Of a stretch of DNA of 5,649 nucleotides, positions 1 through 5,649 are shown piece after piece. How positions within the stretch are numbered: position 1 is the first letter of the stretch; the number at the start of each line of letters is the position of its first letter. Location of the stretch: positions 1 through 5,649 of the forward strand of contig JAICVE010000205.1 in the NCBI GenBank assembly GCA_025935475.1, in the 5' to 3' direction. A program made the translations under genes and the position numbers. The notes beneath the pieces are model-generated. The model saw only the letters and a program-made list of their open reading frames with translations. It did not search any database and was not told the origin of the DNA. The stretch is from Nitrospira sp. Lineage in GTDB: Bacteria > Nitrospirota > Nitrospiria > Nitrospirales > Nitrospiraceae.

Positions 1-272
1 CTCCTGAGATTTTTCCGATATTACGAAAGACAAAGCCCGGGAAGAACGGGGAAATCCAACTCACAGACGCGCTGAGGGAGCTGGCGAAGCACTCCCCGAT
101 GTATGCGCTGGAAGTAAAAGGCAACCGCTACGATGCCGGCGACAAGCTGGGGTTCCTCATCGCGACCGTCGAATTTGCGCTGAAAAACCCGTCGTTAGGC
201 GCAGACTTCGCAGACTACCTTCGAAGCCGCACCGAGTCGGCCGGTGAGCAACGCCGCACCGGTAGAGCCTAG
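1..272 (+). CDS. galU: UTP-glucose-1-phosphate uridylyltransferase, C-terminal part (5' end outside window)
   Basis: This is the last 89 codons of a gene whose start lies left of the window; the reading frame begins at base 3 and ends at the TAG at 270-272. Two conserved stretches of bacterial GalU proteins are visible: GEIQLTDAL (bases 48-74) and RYDAGDKLGFL (bases 126-158), the latter matching the family's Y-D/E-AGDKLG motif near the C-terminus. GalU makes UDP-glucose from UTP and glucose-1-phosphate in the cytoplasm, feeding cell-envelope polysaccharide and glycogen or trehalose synthesis. After the conserved core comes the usual helix (FALKNPSLGADFADYLRSR) and a short polar tail of about 14 residues. 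The nucleotide-binding N-terminal half is not visible, so the assignment rests on the C-terminal motifs alone; a close nucleotidyltransferase paralogue cannot be fully excluded. It is codirectional with lon, 57 nt upstream. Confidence 0.88.
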   Translation, partial: PEIFPILRKTKPGKNGEIQLTDALRELAKHSPMYALEVKGNRYDAGDKLGFLIATVEFALKNPSLGADFADYLRSRTESAGEQRRTGRA

Positions 273-279
273 CCATCGC

Positions 280-304
280 AATCGTTCCGTGTCGAAGAAC
301 GATT
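280..304. promoter_or_regulatory. Inverted repeat in the galU-lon gap, possible operator or hairpin
   Basis: The 57-nt gap between galU and lon contains a perfect inverted repeat: AATCGTTC at 280-287 and GAACGATT at 297-304, separated by 9 nt. It starts 8 nt after the galU stop codon and ends 25 nt before the lon ATG. There is no T-run after it, so it is not a standard intrinsic terminator. The arm-spacer-arm geometry (8-9-8) resembles a dimeric repressor site; the heat-shock CIRCE element has a 9-nt spacer too, but its arm sequence (TTAGCACTC) is different, so this is not CIRCE. I could not identify a clear -35/-10 pair or heat-shock sigma factor promoter nearby. A role in lon regulation is inference from its position. 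Confidence 0.4.
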
Positions 305-329
305 CAATGGAGATCGTGAGCGTACGCCG

Positions 330-2834
330 ATGAGCGAATCGATCGAACAAGACCTGACGCCGCCTCAAAACGTGGAAATTCCCGACCAGCTGCCCCTGCT
401 GCCGGTGCGCGACATCGTCGTGTTTCCGTACATGGTGCTGCCGCTGTTCGTCGGCCGCGAAATGTCGATCAAGGCGATCGAGGCCGCGCTGGCGGGCAAC
501 CGGATGATCTTCTTGGCGACGCAAAAGGCCCTCGACGTCGAGAACCCCACCCCTGACGACATCCATGCGATCGGCACGGTCGGCATCATCATGCGGATGC
601 TGAAGCTGCCCGACGAGCGGATCAAGATTCTCGTTCAAGGCCTCTCGAAGGCCAAGATCTCCGGCTATATCCAAACCGATCCGTATTATTCGGTGCGCAT
701 TGAGAAAATCAACGAAACCAAGGCCGCGAGCTCCACCCTCGAGAGCGAAGCGGTGATGCGAACCGTCAAGGAGCAAATCGAGCGGATTGTCAGCCTCGGC
801 AAGGTACTGATTCCGGACGTGATGGTCGTCATCGAAAATTTGGAGGATCCGGGCCGCTTGGCCGACATGATCGCCTCCAATCTGGGCCTCAAAGTCGAAG
901 TGACCCAGTCGGTGCTGGAGATCACGGAGCCGCTCAAGCGTCTCCGGCAGATCAGCGAGATCCTGGCGAAGGAAATCGAAGTCCTCTCGATGCAGCAGAA
1001 AATTCAGGCCCAGGCCAAGGGCGAGATGGACAAGACCCAGCGCGAATATTTTCTGCGCGAGCAGCTCAAGGCGATTCAAAAGGAACTCGGCGAGCTGGAC
1101 GAACGGGCCGAGGAAGTCGCAGAGTTCCGCAAACGCGTCAAAGACGCCAAGATGCCCGAAAAGGTGCTGAAGGAAACGGAAAAACAACTCAAGCGTCTGG
1201 AAAAGATGCACCCGGACACCGCTGAATCGGCGACGGTCCGCACCTATCTTGAGTGGATGGTCGAGCTGCCGTGGTCCAAAAAATCGAAAGACAACCTGGA
1301 TCTCCGGGCTGCGAACAAGGTTCTCAATGAAGACCACTACGACCTGGAAAAAGTGAAGGAACGCATCCTCGAGTACCTGGCCGTCAGAAAGCTGAAAGAA
1401 AAGATGAAAGGCCCGATTCTCTGTTTCGTGGGCCCGCCTGGAGTCGGCAAAACTTCGCTGGGCAAGTCGATTGCCCGCGCACTTGGTCGCGAGTTCGTGC
1501 GCATCAGTCTGGGCGGCGTACGCGACGAAGCCGAGATCCGCGGCCACCGACGGACGTATGTCGGAGCCTTGCCCGGCCGCATGATTCAGGGCATGAAACA
1601 GGCCGGCACCAGCAACCCGGTCTTCATGCTCGACGAAATCGACAAGGTCGGGATGGACTTTCGCGGCGACCCCTCGGCCGCCCTGCTGGAGGTGCTCGAT
1701 CCCGAGCAAAACAACACCTTTACCGACCATTATCTGGGCGTGCCGTTCGATCTCTCGGAAGTGATGTTCATCACCACGGCAAACCTCATCGATCCGATTC
1801 TTCCCGCTCTTCGCGACCGCATGGAGATCATTGAGATCCCCGGCTACACCGAAGAGGAGAAGCTCGGCATTGCGCAGCGCTATCTCATTCCGCGACAGCT
1901 CAATGAGCACGGCATCACGGAGAAGCACGTCAAAATCGTCGAGGCGGCGATCCGCCAGATCATCATCCATTACACGCGCGAAGCGGGGGTCCGAAATCTC
2001 GAGCGGGAAATCGCCAATGTGATGCGCAAGGTCGCCAAGAAGGTGGCTGAGGGCAAAGGGTTGGGATTCCCGGTGAACGCCGGTAATCTGCACAAATATC
2101 TCGGTGTTCCGAAGTTCGTGCCTGAATCGGAGCTTGAGAAAGACGAAATCGGCGTAGCGACGGGTCTGGCCTGGACAGAGGCCGGTGGCGATGTCCTCTA
2201 TATTGAAGCGACGGTCATGAAGGGCAAAGGCGCGCTGACCTTGACGGGTCATCTCGGCGACGTCATGAAGGAATCGGCGCAAGCCGCCTTGAGCTACGTC
2301 CGCTCCCGAGAAAAAACTCTCGGCATCAACCCAGACATGTTCACTAAGCAAGATCTGCACATCCATGTGCCAGCCGGCGCCATTCCCAAAGACGGCCCAT
2401 CCGCCGGCATCACGATGGCGACCGCCATCGCGTCCGCGATGGCGCAGGTGCCGACGCGCCGGGATCTGGCGATGACGGGTGAAATCACACTGCGGGGGCG
2501 CGTGCTGCCGATCGGGGGCTTGAAGGAAAAAATCCTTGCCGCCAAACGCGCCAGATTGACCTCGGTGATTCTGCCGAAGCGCAACAAGAAGGATCTCGAC
2601 GAGATCCCGAAGCACATTCTCAAAGGCATCCAGCTCGTGTTTGCCGATACCATGGACGATGTGATGAAAGTGGCCTTGCGGCGAAGAACCTCGATAAAGA
2701 AGAAGGCGGGCCGGCCGCAGTCCCCGCAGGAACCGCCGAAGCCGGTGCCCCGCATCGAGAAATCGAGGCGAGCCGAGCCAACGGCACACGCACGATCAGC
2801 CGCACCCCCGCAGGCCTCGCACCGGCCGCATTAG
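330..2834 (+). CDS. lon: ATP-dependent endopeptidase La (Lon protease)
   Basis: An 834-residue LonA-type protease: a cytoplasmic hexameric AAA+ machine that unfolds and degrades misfolded and regulatory proteins using ATP. Order of domains: N-terminal substrate-binding LAN domain (about 20-215, opening with LPLLPVRDIVVFPYMVLPLF), charged helical/coiled-coil segment (about 215-310), AAA+ module (about 315-600) and serine protease domain (about 615-786). Visible key residues: Walker A GPPGVGKT at 368-375 (K374), Walker B FMLDE at 432-436 (D435, E436), sensor-1 N485, arginine finger R497, sensor-2 R555, catalytic S691 in PKDGPSAG and catalytic K734 in GGLKEK. The 43-residue Ser-Lys spacing equals that of E. 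coli Lon (S679, K722). Start choice: between the galU stop and ATG 330 there is no in-frame ATG, GTG or TTG, and the N-terminus aligns with the family; the Shine-Dalgarno is weak (GTGAG at 316-320). Odd: a 48-residue basic, proline-rich tail (787-834). Confidence 0.98.
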   Translation: MSESIEQDLTPPQNVEIPDQLPLLPVRDIVVFPYMVLPLFVGREMSIKAIEAALAGNRMIFLATQKALDVENPTPDDIHAIGTVGIIMRMLKLPDERIKILVQGLSKAKISGYIQTDPYYSVRIEKINETKAASSTLESEAVMRTVKEQIERIVSLGKVLIPDVMVVIENLEDPGRLADMIASNLGLKVEVTQSVLEITEPLKRLRQISEILAKEIEVLSMQQKIQAQAKGEMDKTQREYFLREQLKAIQKELGELDERAEEVAEFRKRVKDAKMPEKVLKETEKQLKRLEKMHPDTAESATVRTYLEWMVELPWSKKSKDNLDLRAANKVLNEDHYDLEKVKERILEYLAVRKLKEKMKGPILCFVGPPGVGKTSLGKSIARALGREFVRISLGGVRDEAEIRGHRRTYVGALPGRMIQGMKQAGTSNPVFMLDEIDKVGMDFRGDPSAALLEVLDPEQNNTFTDHYLGVPFDLSEVMFITTANLIDPILPALRDRMEIIEIPGYTEEEKLGIAQRYLIPRQLNEHGITEKHVKIVEAAIRQIIIHYTREAGVRNLEREIANVMRKVAKKVAEGKGLGFPVNAGNLHKYLGVPKFVPESELEKDEIGVATGLAWTEAGGDVLYIEATVMKGKGALTLTGHLGDVMKESAQAALSYVRSREKTLGINPDMFTKQDLHIHVPAGAIPKDGPSAGITMATAIASAMAQVPTRRDLAMTGEITLRGRVLPIGGLKEKILAAKRARLTSVILPKRNKKDLDEIPKHILKGIQLVFADTMDDVMKVALRRRTSIKKKAGRPQSPQEPPKPVPRIEKSRRAEPTAHARSAAPPQASHRPH
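2413..2444. repeat. Three-arm palindrome inside lon
   Basis: The octamer CGATGGCG occurs at 2413-2420 and again at 2437-2444, with its exact reverse complement CGCCATCG between them at 2423-2430. The middle arm could pair with either flanking copy, giving two mutually exclusive hairpins: 2413-2430 (2-nt loop on paper, about 4 nt in practice) or 2423-2444 (9-bp arms 2423-2431 and 2436-2444, 4-nt loop). It lies just after the codon for catalytic Ser691 and encodes a Met-Ala/Ala-Ile-rich helix, so repeated Met-Ala and Ala-Ile codons may be the simple cause. The repeat is directly visible; any RNA function is speculative. Confidence 0.5.
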
Positions 2835-2835
2835 C

Positions 2836-3891
2836 ATGACATTGTCGGTCCGCTCCCAGGCCAGTCCAACGATCCATGAATTCGATCTGATCAGGGCACT
2901 CAAGAAACGGTACGGAACGACGAGCGCCCGAATTGTCCGCGGAATCGGCGACGACGCCGCAGTGATCGCCTCCGGCCGCAACCGGTACTTATTGACGACC
3001 GATCTCCTTGCAGAGGGCATTCATTTCGACCGCCGCACCGCCGCGTTCACTGACATCGGGTTTCGGGCCGCAACCGCCAATCTCAGTGACATCGCCGCCA
3101 TGGGGGGAACTCCCGAGTATCTCCTGGTTGCCCTGGCCATTCCTCGTGACGCAATAGGCCGACAGGTAAGGCAGTTGTATGACGGCATGATGGCCGCCTG
3201 CCGCCCTCATCGGGTAAACCTGATCGGTGGCGATACGTCCGCGTCGAGGAGCGGCTGGTTCGTCAATCTTATGCTGGTTGGATCGGCAGCGGGGGGTCGT
3301 CTGCTCTTCAGAAGCGGAGCGAAGGAGGGCGACGATCTCTATGTCACAGGCACGCTCGGCGATTCCCGAGCAGGACTTCAGTTGCTGCAGCGGCGGCGAG
3401 GGATGGCGCCCGCGCCATCTCTGCAAGCCGCACATCGGCGGTTCTTGACCCAGCGGCACTTGCGGCCAACCGCGCGCATTCGCGAAGGACGCTGGCTCTC
3501 GAAAGCCCGCTGGGCGACTTCGGCCATCGATCTGTCGGACGGACTCTCCGGGGACCTCCGCCATCTCTGCGCGGAAAGCGAAGTCGGGGCCATCATAGAA
3601 CTGGCCGCCCTGCCGGTCTCTTCTGCGTGCCGCCGGTATGCCGTATCCGTGAAGAAGGATCCTACCGCCCTCGCCTTGTCAGGAGGAGAGGACTATGAAC
3701 TCCTGTTCACGGTGTCTGCACGACACCGTGCTCGGTTCGAACGGGCGTCGATGCAACAGCATTTCCGGATGACCAAGGTGGGAAGGATGACGGCTGCGAA
3801 GGAGGGGCTTCGCATGACGCTGCCGGACGGACGCCAGCGCCCTCTGCCCTGTTCCAGTTACGAACATTTTCGCTCAAGGTCGTCAACGTAG
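2836..3891 (+). CDS. thiL: Thiamine-monophosphate kinase
   Basis: A 351-residue ThiL: it phosphorylates thiamine monophosphate with ATP to thiamine diphosphate, the last step of coenzyme B1 synthesis in most bacteria, in the cytoplasm. It has the AIR-synthase/PurM-like fold. Family motifs are seen in order: GIGDDAAV (36-43), TTDLLAEGIHF (54-64), NLSDIAAMGGTP (82-93), GGDTSAS (131-137), GDDLYVTGTLGDSRAGL (from about 170), AIDLSDGLSGDL (230-241) and ALSGGEDYELLFT (280-292). The acidic residues D39, D40, D56, D85, D133, D232 and D235 match those used for Mg-ATP and substrate binding in the family. It is slightly longer than the usual ~325 residues, from an N-terminal lead-in and small insertions. 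The ATG lies 1 nt after the lon stop with no clear Shine-Dalgarno, which suggests translational coupling to lon. The nearest in-frame alternative is TTG at 2842; the difference is two residues. Confidence 0.96.
   Translation: MTLSVRSQASPTIHEFDLIRALKKRYGTTSARIVRGIGDDAAVIASGRNRYLLTTDLLAEGIHFDRRTAAFTDIGFRAATANLSDIAAMGGTPEYLLVALAIPRDAIGRQVRQLYDGMMAACRPHRVNLIGGDTSASRSGWFVNLMLVGSAAGGRLLFRSGAKEGDDLYVTGTLGDSRAGLQLLQRRRGMAPAPSLQAAHRRFLTQRHLRPTARIREGRWLSKARWATSAIDLSDGLSGDLRHLCAESEVGAIIELAALPVSSACRRYAVSVKKDPTALALSGGEDYELLFTVSARHRARFERASMQQHFRMTKVGRMTAAKEGLRMTLPDGRQRPLPCSSYEHFRSRSST
3402..3419. repeat. Palindrome inside thiL
   Basis: GATGGCGC at 3402-3409 is followed after CC by its exact reverse complement GCGCCATC at 3412-3419. 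As RNA this would form roughly a 7-bp stem with a tight loop. It falls in the variable, low-conservation segment of ThiL (encoding the RRRGMAPAPS region), where the protein sequence constrains the DNA least. No T-run follows. The repeat itself is certain; a function is not shown. Confidence 0.4.
3708..3730. repeat. Strong hairpin-forming repeat near the 3' end of thiL
   Basis: A perfect 9-bp inverted repeat, CACGGTGTC (3708-3716) and GACACCGTG (3722-3730), with a 5-nt loop TGCAC. It lies about 160 nt before the thiL stop, just after the GGEDYELL codons, and encodes the end of a conserved strand and a following turn. No U-tract follows, so it does not look like an intrinsic terminator; it might pause transcription or mark an RNA processing or stability element between thiL and the downstream genes, but chance within GC-rich coding DNA is possible. 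Confidence 0.45.
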
Positions 3892-3897
3892 CTGCCT

Positions 3898-4374
3898 ATG
3901 GCCTCATTTCAGGCCCTGCTCAAGCAGGTGCTCCATCTTCAGGAATCGCCGCACCGGACGGCGCTCGCGTTTGCGGTCGGCTGTGGGATCGCGTTCTGCC
4001 CTCTCTACGGCTTTCACATGGTGCTGGTTGGATTCTGCACGTGGGCGTTCAGGCTCAATTTCGTGGCATTGCTCGCCGGTGCTCTGATCAACAACCCCTG
4101 GACCATCGTCCCGACCCTGGGTGCCACCTACTGGACGGGCGCCATCTTATTGGGGCGCTCAGACACTCCAACATTCGACTGGGGCGAACTCGGTTTCAGC
4201 GCGATCTACGATCAGGTCATCCCGTATGCCGTGCCTTTTGCACTGGGTGGAGTCGTGCTCAGCCTGATCGCGGGGATCCTGTCTTATCCGCTGGCACTCT
4301 ATGTGATCACAAAGCATCGGCAGACAGCCGCACGGCCTGCGGAGCCATTGCCGCCTGCCAAGCCGCTACGTTAA
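3898..4374 (+). CDS. DUF2062 domain-containing small membrane protein
   Basis: A 158-residue protein matching the DUF2062 family, whose function is not known; members occur alone or fused to other domains such as glycosyltransferases. The family pattern is visible: an N-terminal amphipathic stretch with SPHRTALAFAVGCGIAFCP (17-35), then GFHM at 38-41, RLN at 52-54 and the INNPWTIVPT block at 64-73. Three hydrophobic segments are likely membrane-spanning or re-entrant: about 22-50, 54-86 and 107-138, with a polar loop (88-106) between the second and third and a basic, proline-rich C-terminal tail (139-158). No cleavable signal peptide is evident. The ATG lies 6 nt after the thiL stop; the only Shine-Dalgarno-like bases (AAGGT at 3876-3880) are too far upstream to be convincing, so coupling to thiL translation is likely. 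Its place between thiL and the HD hydrolase suggests co-expression but does not reveal a role. Confidence 0.85.
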   Translation: MASFQALLKQVLHLQESPHRTALAFAVGCGIAFCPLYGFHMVLVGFCTWAFRLNFVALLAGALINNPWTIVPTLGATYWTGAILLGRSDTPTFDWGELGFSAIYDQVIPYAVPFALGGVVLSLIAGILSYPLALYVITKHRQTAARPAEPLPPAKPLR

Positions 4375-4388
4375 GATGCTTCGGCCCT

Positions 4389-5649
4389 ATGGCACGGCAG
4401 CTCTCCACTCGCCCGCCCGATGCTCCCTATGAAGGCTCGGCCCTCATCGCTGATCCCATTCACAAGTATGTCTCCTTCACGGTGCCCTCGAGCCAGGCGG
4501 ATCCGCACGAGCGGACGGAAAAGGATCTGATCGACTCTCCCTGGGTGCAGCGCCTCCGGCAGATCTACCAGCTCCAAAGCGCCCGCTGGGTTTATCCCTC
4601 GGCCGAACATACGCGCTTCGTGCATTCCATCGGCACCATGCATGTGGCTGGCCGCTTCGCGCGTCATCTCTACCCGTTCCTGGCCAATTCGGCTCCGGAT
4701 GCGCCCTCGGCCAATTACGTCGAAGAATTCCTGCGGGTGACCGCCCTCGTGCATGACATCGGCCATGGACCGTTTTGCCATTTCTTCGACGACAACTACC
4801 TGCATGCGCTGCACGCGAGCCACGAGAAGCTCGGCCAGATCATCATCCGGGACCACCTGGGCCCGCTCATTCGAAAAATCCGGCGCAGTCCGTCCGGCGC
4901 GTTTGCCAAAGGCGAAGAGCTGAATCCTGACCAGATCGCGCATGTGATCCTGAAGGAAAAAGGCAAGGACAACTCACGGCTGCCGCGCTGGCTCAACATG
5001 CTGCAGCCGGTGATCTCTGGCAGCTATACGGCCGACAACTTGGATTATGTGCTGCGCGATTCCTACATGTGCGGCGTTGCCGTAGGGCCCGTCGATTTGA
5101 CGCGGCTGATCCATTACACGATCATCACGGACAAGGGATTTACCATTCACAAGACCGGACTTCCGGCGCTGCAGATGTTTCTCAATACGAGGATGTATCT
5201 GTATTCGAACGTCTACTTCCACCGAACGACGCGTGCGATCGATATTCATCTCCGCGACATTTTCGGCGACACGATGAAGTTGCTGTTTCCCCATGATCCG
5301 CGCAAACGGATGGAAGAGTATCTGACATTCACCGATTGGTCCCTGCTCGAGGCGGTGCGCGGCTGGAAGACGTCTCGTCACGCCGCCGAACGGCGCCTGG
5401 GAGAGGAATGGGGAAGGATTCTGGGCCGGGACGTGAAGTGGAAGATGGCCTACAGCACAGTGCTCAAGGAGAAAGGTCAGGAGCGTGGGATGGACTTTCC
5501 GAGCCACCACCATTTCGAAAAACAGATTCGTAAAGAAATGCCGCGAACTCTGCAGCAGATCGAGTTCCGTGTGGACATGGCACCGCTGGATCCCCGCCCG
5601 GACCCCAAGGATCAACGGGGTATCCCACTCTATGTCTACGATCCGGGGA
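4389..5649 (+). CDS. HD-domain phosphohydrolase, dGTPase/SAMHD1-like (COG1078 type), 3' end outside window
   Basis: An open frame of at least 420 codons continuing past the right edge. It carries the complete HD metal site of the dNTP triphosphohydrolase class: H79 (in TRFVHSIG), H122-D123 (in LVHDIGHGPF) and D216 in the TADNLDYVLRD segment, which lines up with D311-KWDYFARD of human SAMHD1, including the equivalent tyrosine (Y220) and aspartate (D224). Also typical are the VQRLRQIYQLQ and VYPSAEHTRF lead-ins and the helix YSNVYFHRTTRA (272-283). Family members, such as Enterococcus faecalis EF1143, hydrolyse dNTPs to deoxynucleosides and triphosphate; the exact substrate here is inferred. 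Visible residues span the expected core, and the closing IPLYVYDPG stretch looks near the end of the family's conserved region. ATG 4389 was chosen because ATG 4376 opens a frame that stops after 18 codons. The gap to the DUF2062 gene is 14 nt; no good Shine-Dalgarno is seen. Confidence 0.9.
   Translation, partial: MARQLSTRPPDAPYEGSALIADPIHKYVSFTVPSSQADPHERTEKDLIDSPWVQRLRQIYQLQSARWVYPSAEHTRFVHSIGTMHVAGRFARHLYPFLANSAPDAPSANYVEEFLRVTALVHDIGHGPFCHFFDDNYLHALHASHEKLGQIIIRDHLGPLIRKIRRSPSGAFAKGEELNPDQIAHVILKEKGKDNSRLPRWLNMLQPVISGSYTADNLDYVLRDSYMCGVAVGPVDLTRLIHYTIITDKGFTIHKTGLPALQMFLNTRMYLYSNVYFHRTTRAIDIHLRDIFGDTMKLLFPHDPRKRMEEYLTFTDWSLLEAVRGWKTSRHAAERRLGEEWGRILGRDVKWKMAYSTVLKEKGQERGMDFPSHHHFEKQIRKEMPRTLQQIEFRVDMAPLDPRPDPKDQRGIPLYVYDPG

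Noticed and set aside
280..304. Reading the inverted repeat as a galU intrinsic terminator or a CIRCE element
   Set aside because: No T-run follows the second arm and the stem is only moderately GC-rich, so it is a poor terminator; the arm sequence does not match CIRCE.
195..2789. An 864-codon open frame on the - strand, longer than lon itself
   Set aside because: It lies fully antisense to lon, whose protein is conserved from end to end with all active-site residues. The antisense product is His/Arg/Phe/Leu-rich with no recognisable domain, as expected for the complement of a GC-rich gene with strong codon bias.
2989..3564. A 191-codon - strand frame opposite thiL
   Set aside because: The + strand carries all ThiL motifs across the same bases; the antisense product has no recognisable features.
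3900..3915. GGCCT/AGGCC 5-bp inverted repeat at the DUF2062 start codon
   Set aside because: Five-base arms with a 6-nt loop are expected by chance in sequence of this composition.
4376..4432. ATG at 4376 as start of the HD gene
   Set aside because: It opens a frame that stops with TGA after 18 codons and differs from the HD frame; the in-frame ATG at 4389 leads directly into the family sequence.
4371..5615. Two - strand open frames (190 and 213 codons) opposite the HD gene
   Set aside because: They are antisense to a + strand frame carrying a complete HD motif set, and their products resemble no known family; they are shadows.
1..5649. A mobile element, CRISPR array, tRNA, toxin-antitoxin pair or phage genes
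   Set aside because: I looked for direct repeats, transposase or integrase motifs, cloverleaf patterns and small paired ORFs on both strands and found none; the window is filled by conserved codirectional genes.

Overview
The window is a compact, GC-rich stretch of bacterial chromosome. All recognisable genes lie on the + strand with almost no intergenic DNA. In order they are the 3' end of a UTP-glucose-1-phosphate uridylyltransferase gene (galU type), a complete gene for the ATP-dependent protease Lon, a complete thiamine-monophosphate kinase gene (thiL), a small DUF2062 membrane protein, and the first ~420 codons of an HD-domain phosphohydrolase of the dGTPase/SAMHD1-like class (COG1078 type), which runs off the right edge. 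The protein sequences, gene order and base composition suggest a Nitrospira-like member of the Nitrospirota. That placement is from memory of similar proteins and is tentative; nothing in the window proves the taxon.

Layout: bases 1-272 are the galU tail. Bases 273-329 are the only real intergenic gap (57 nt) and hold a perfect 8-bp inverted repeat with a 9-nt spacer just ahead of lon. Bases 330-2834 are lon. thiL (2836-3891) follows after 1 nt, the DUF2062 gene (3898-4374) after 6 nt and the HD gene (4389 to the edge) after 14 nt. No intrinsic terminator was seen, so lon-thiL-DUF2062-HD looks like one transcription unit, possibly with galU upstream. No stretch over 300 nt lacks a gene.

Functionally the genes are housekeeping: nucleotide-sugar synthesis, protein quality control, the last step of thiamine diphosphate synthesis, an uncharacterised membrane protein, and a probable (d)NTP hydrolase. 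I see no shared pathway; the tight spacing implies co-expression, not a common reaction. All catalytic residues that can be checked in Lon, ThiL and the HD protein are present, so none looks decayed.

I found no mobile element, CRISPR array, tRNA, rRNA or convincing new system. The points worth a second look are small: the inverted repeat ahead of lon, a possible 8-codon leader ORF overlapping the lon start, a basic proline-rich tail on Lon, strong palindromes inside lon and thiL, and the unknown link between the DUF2062 and HD genes.
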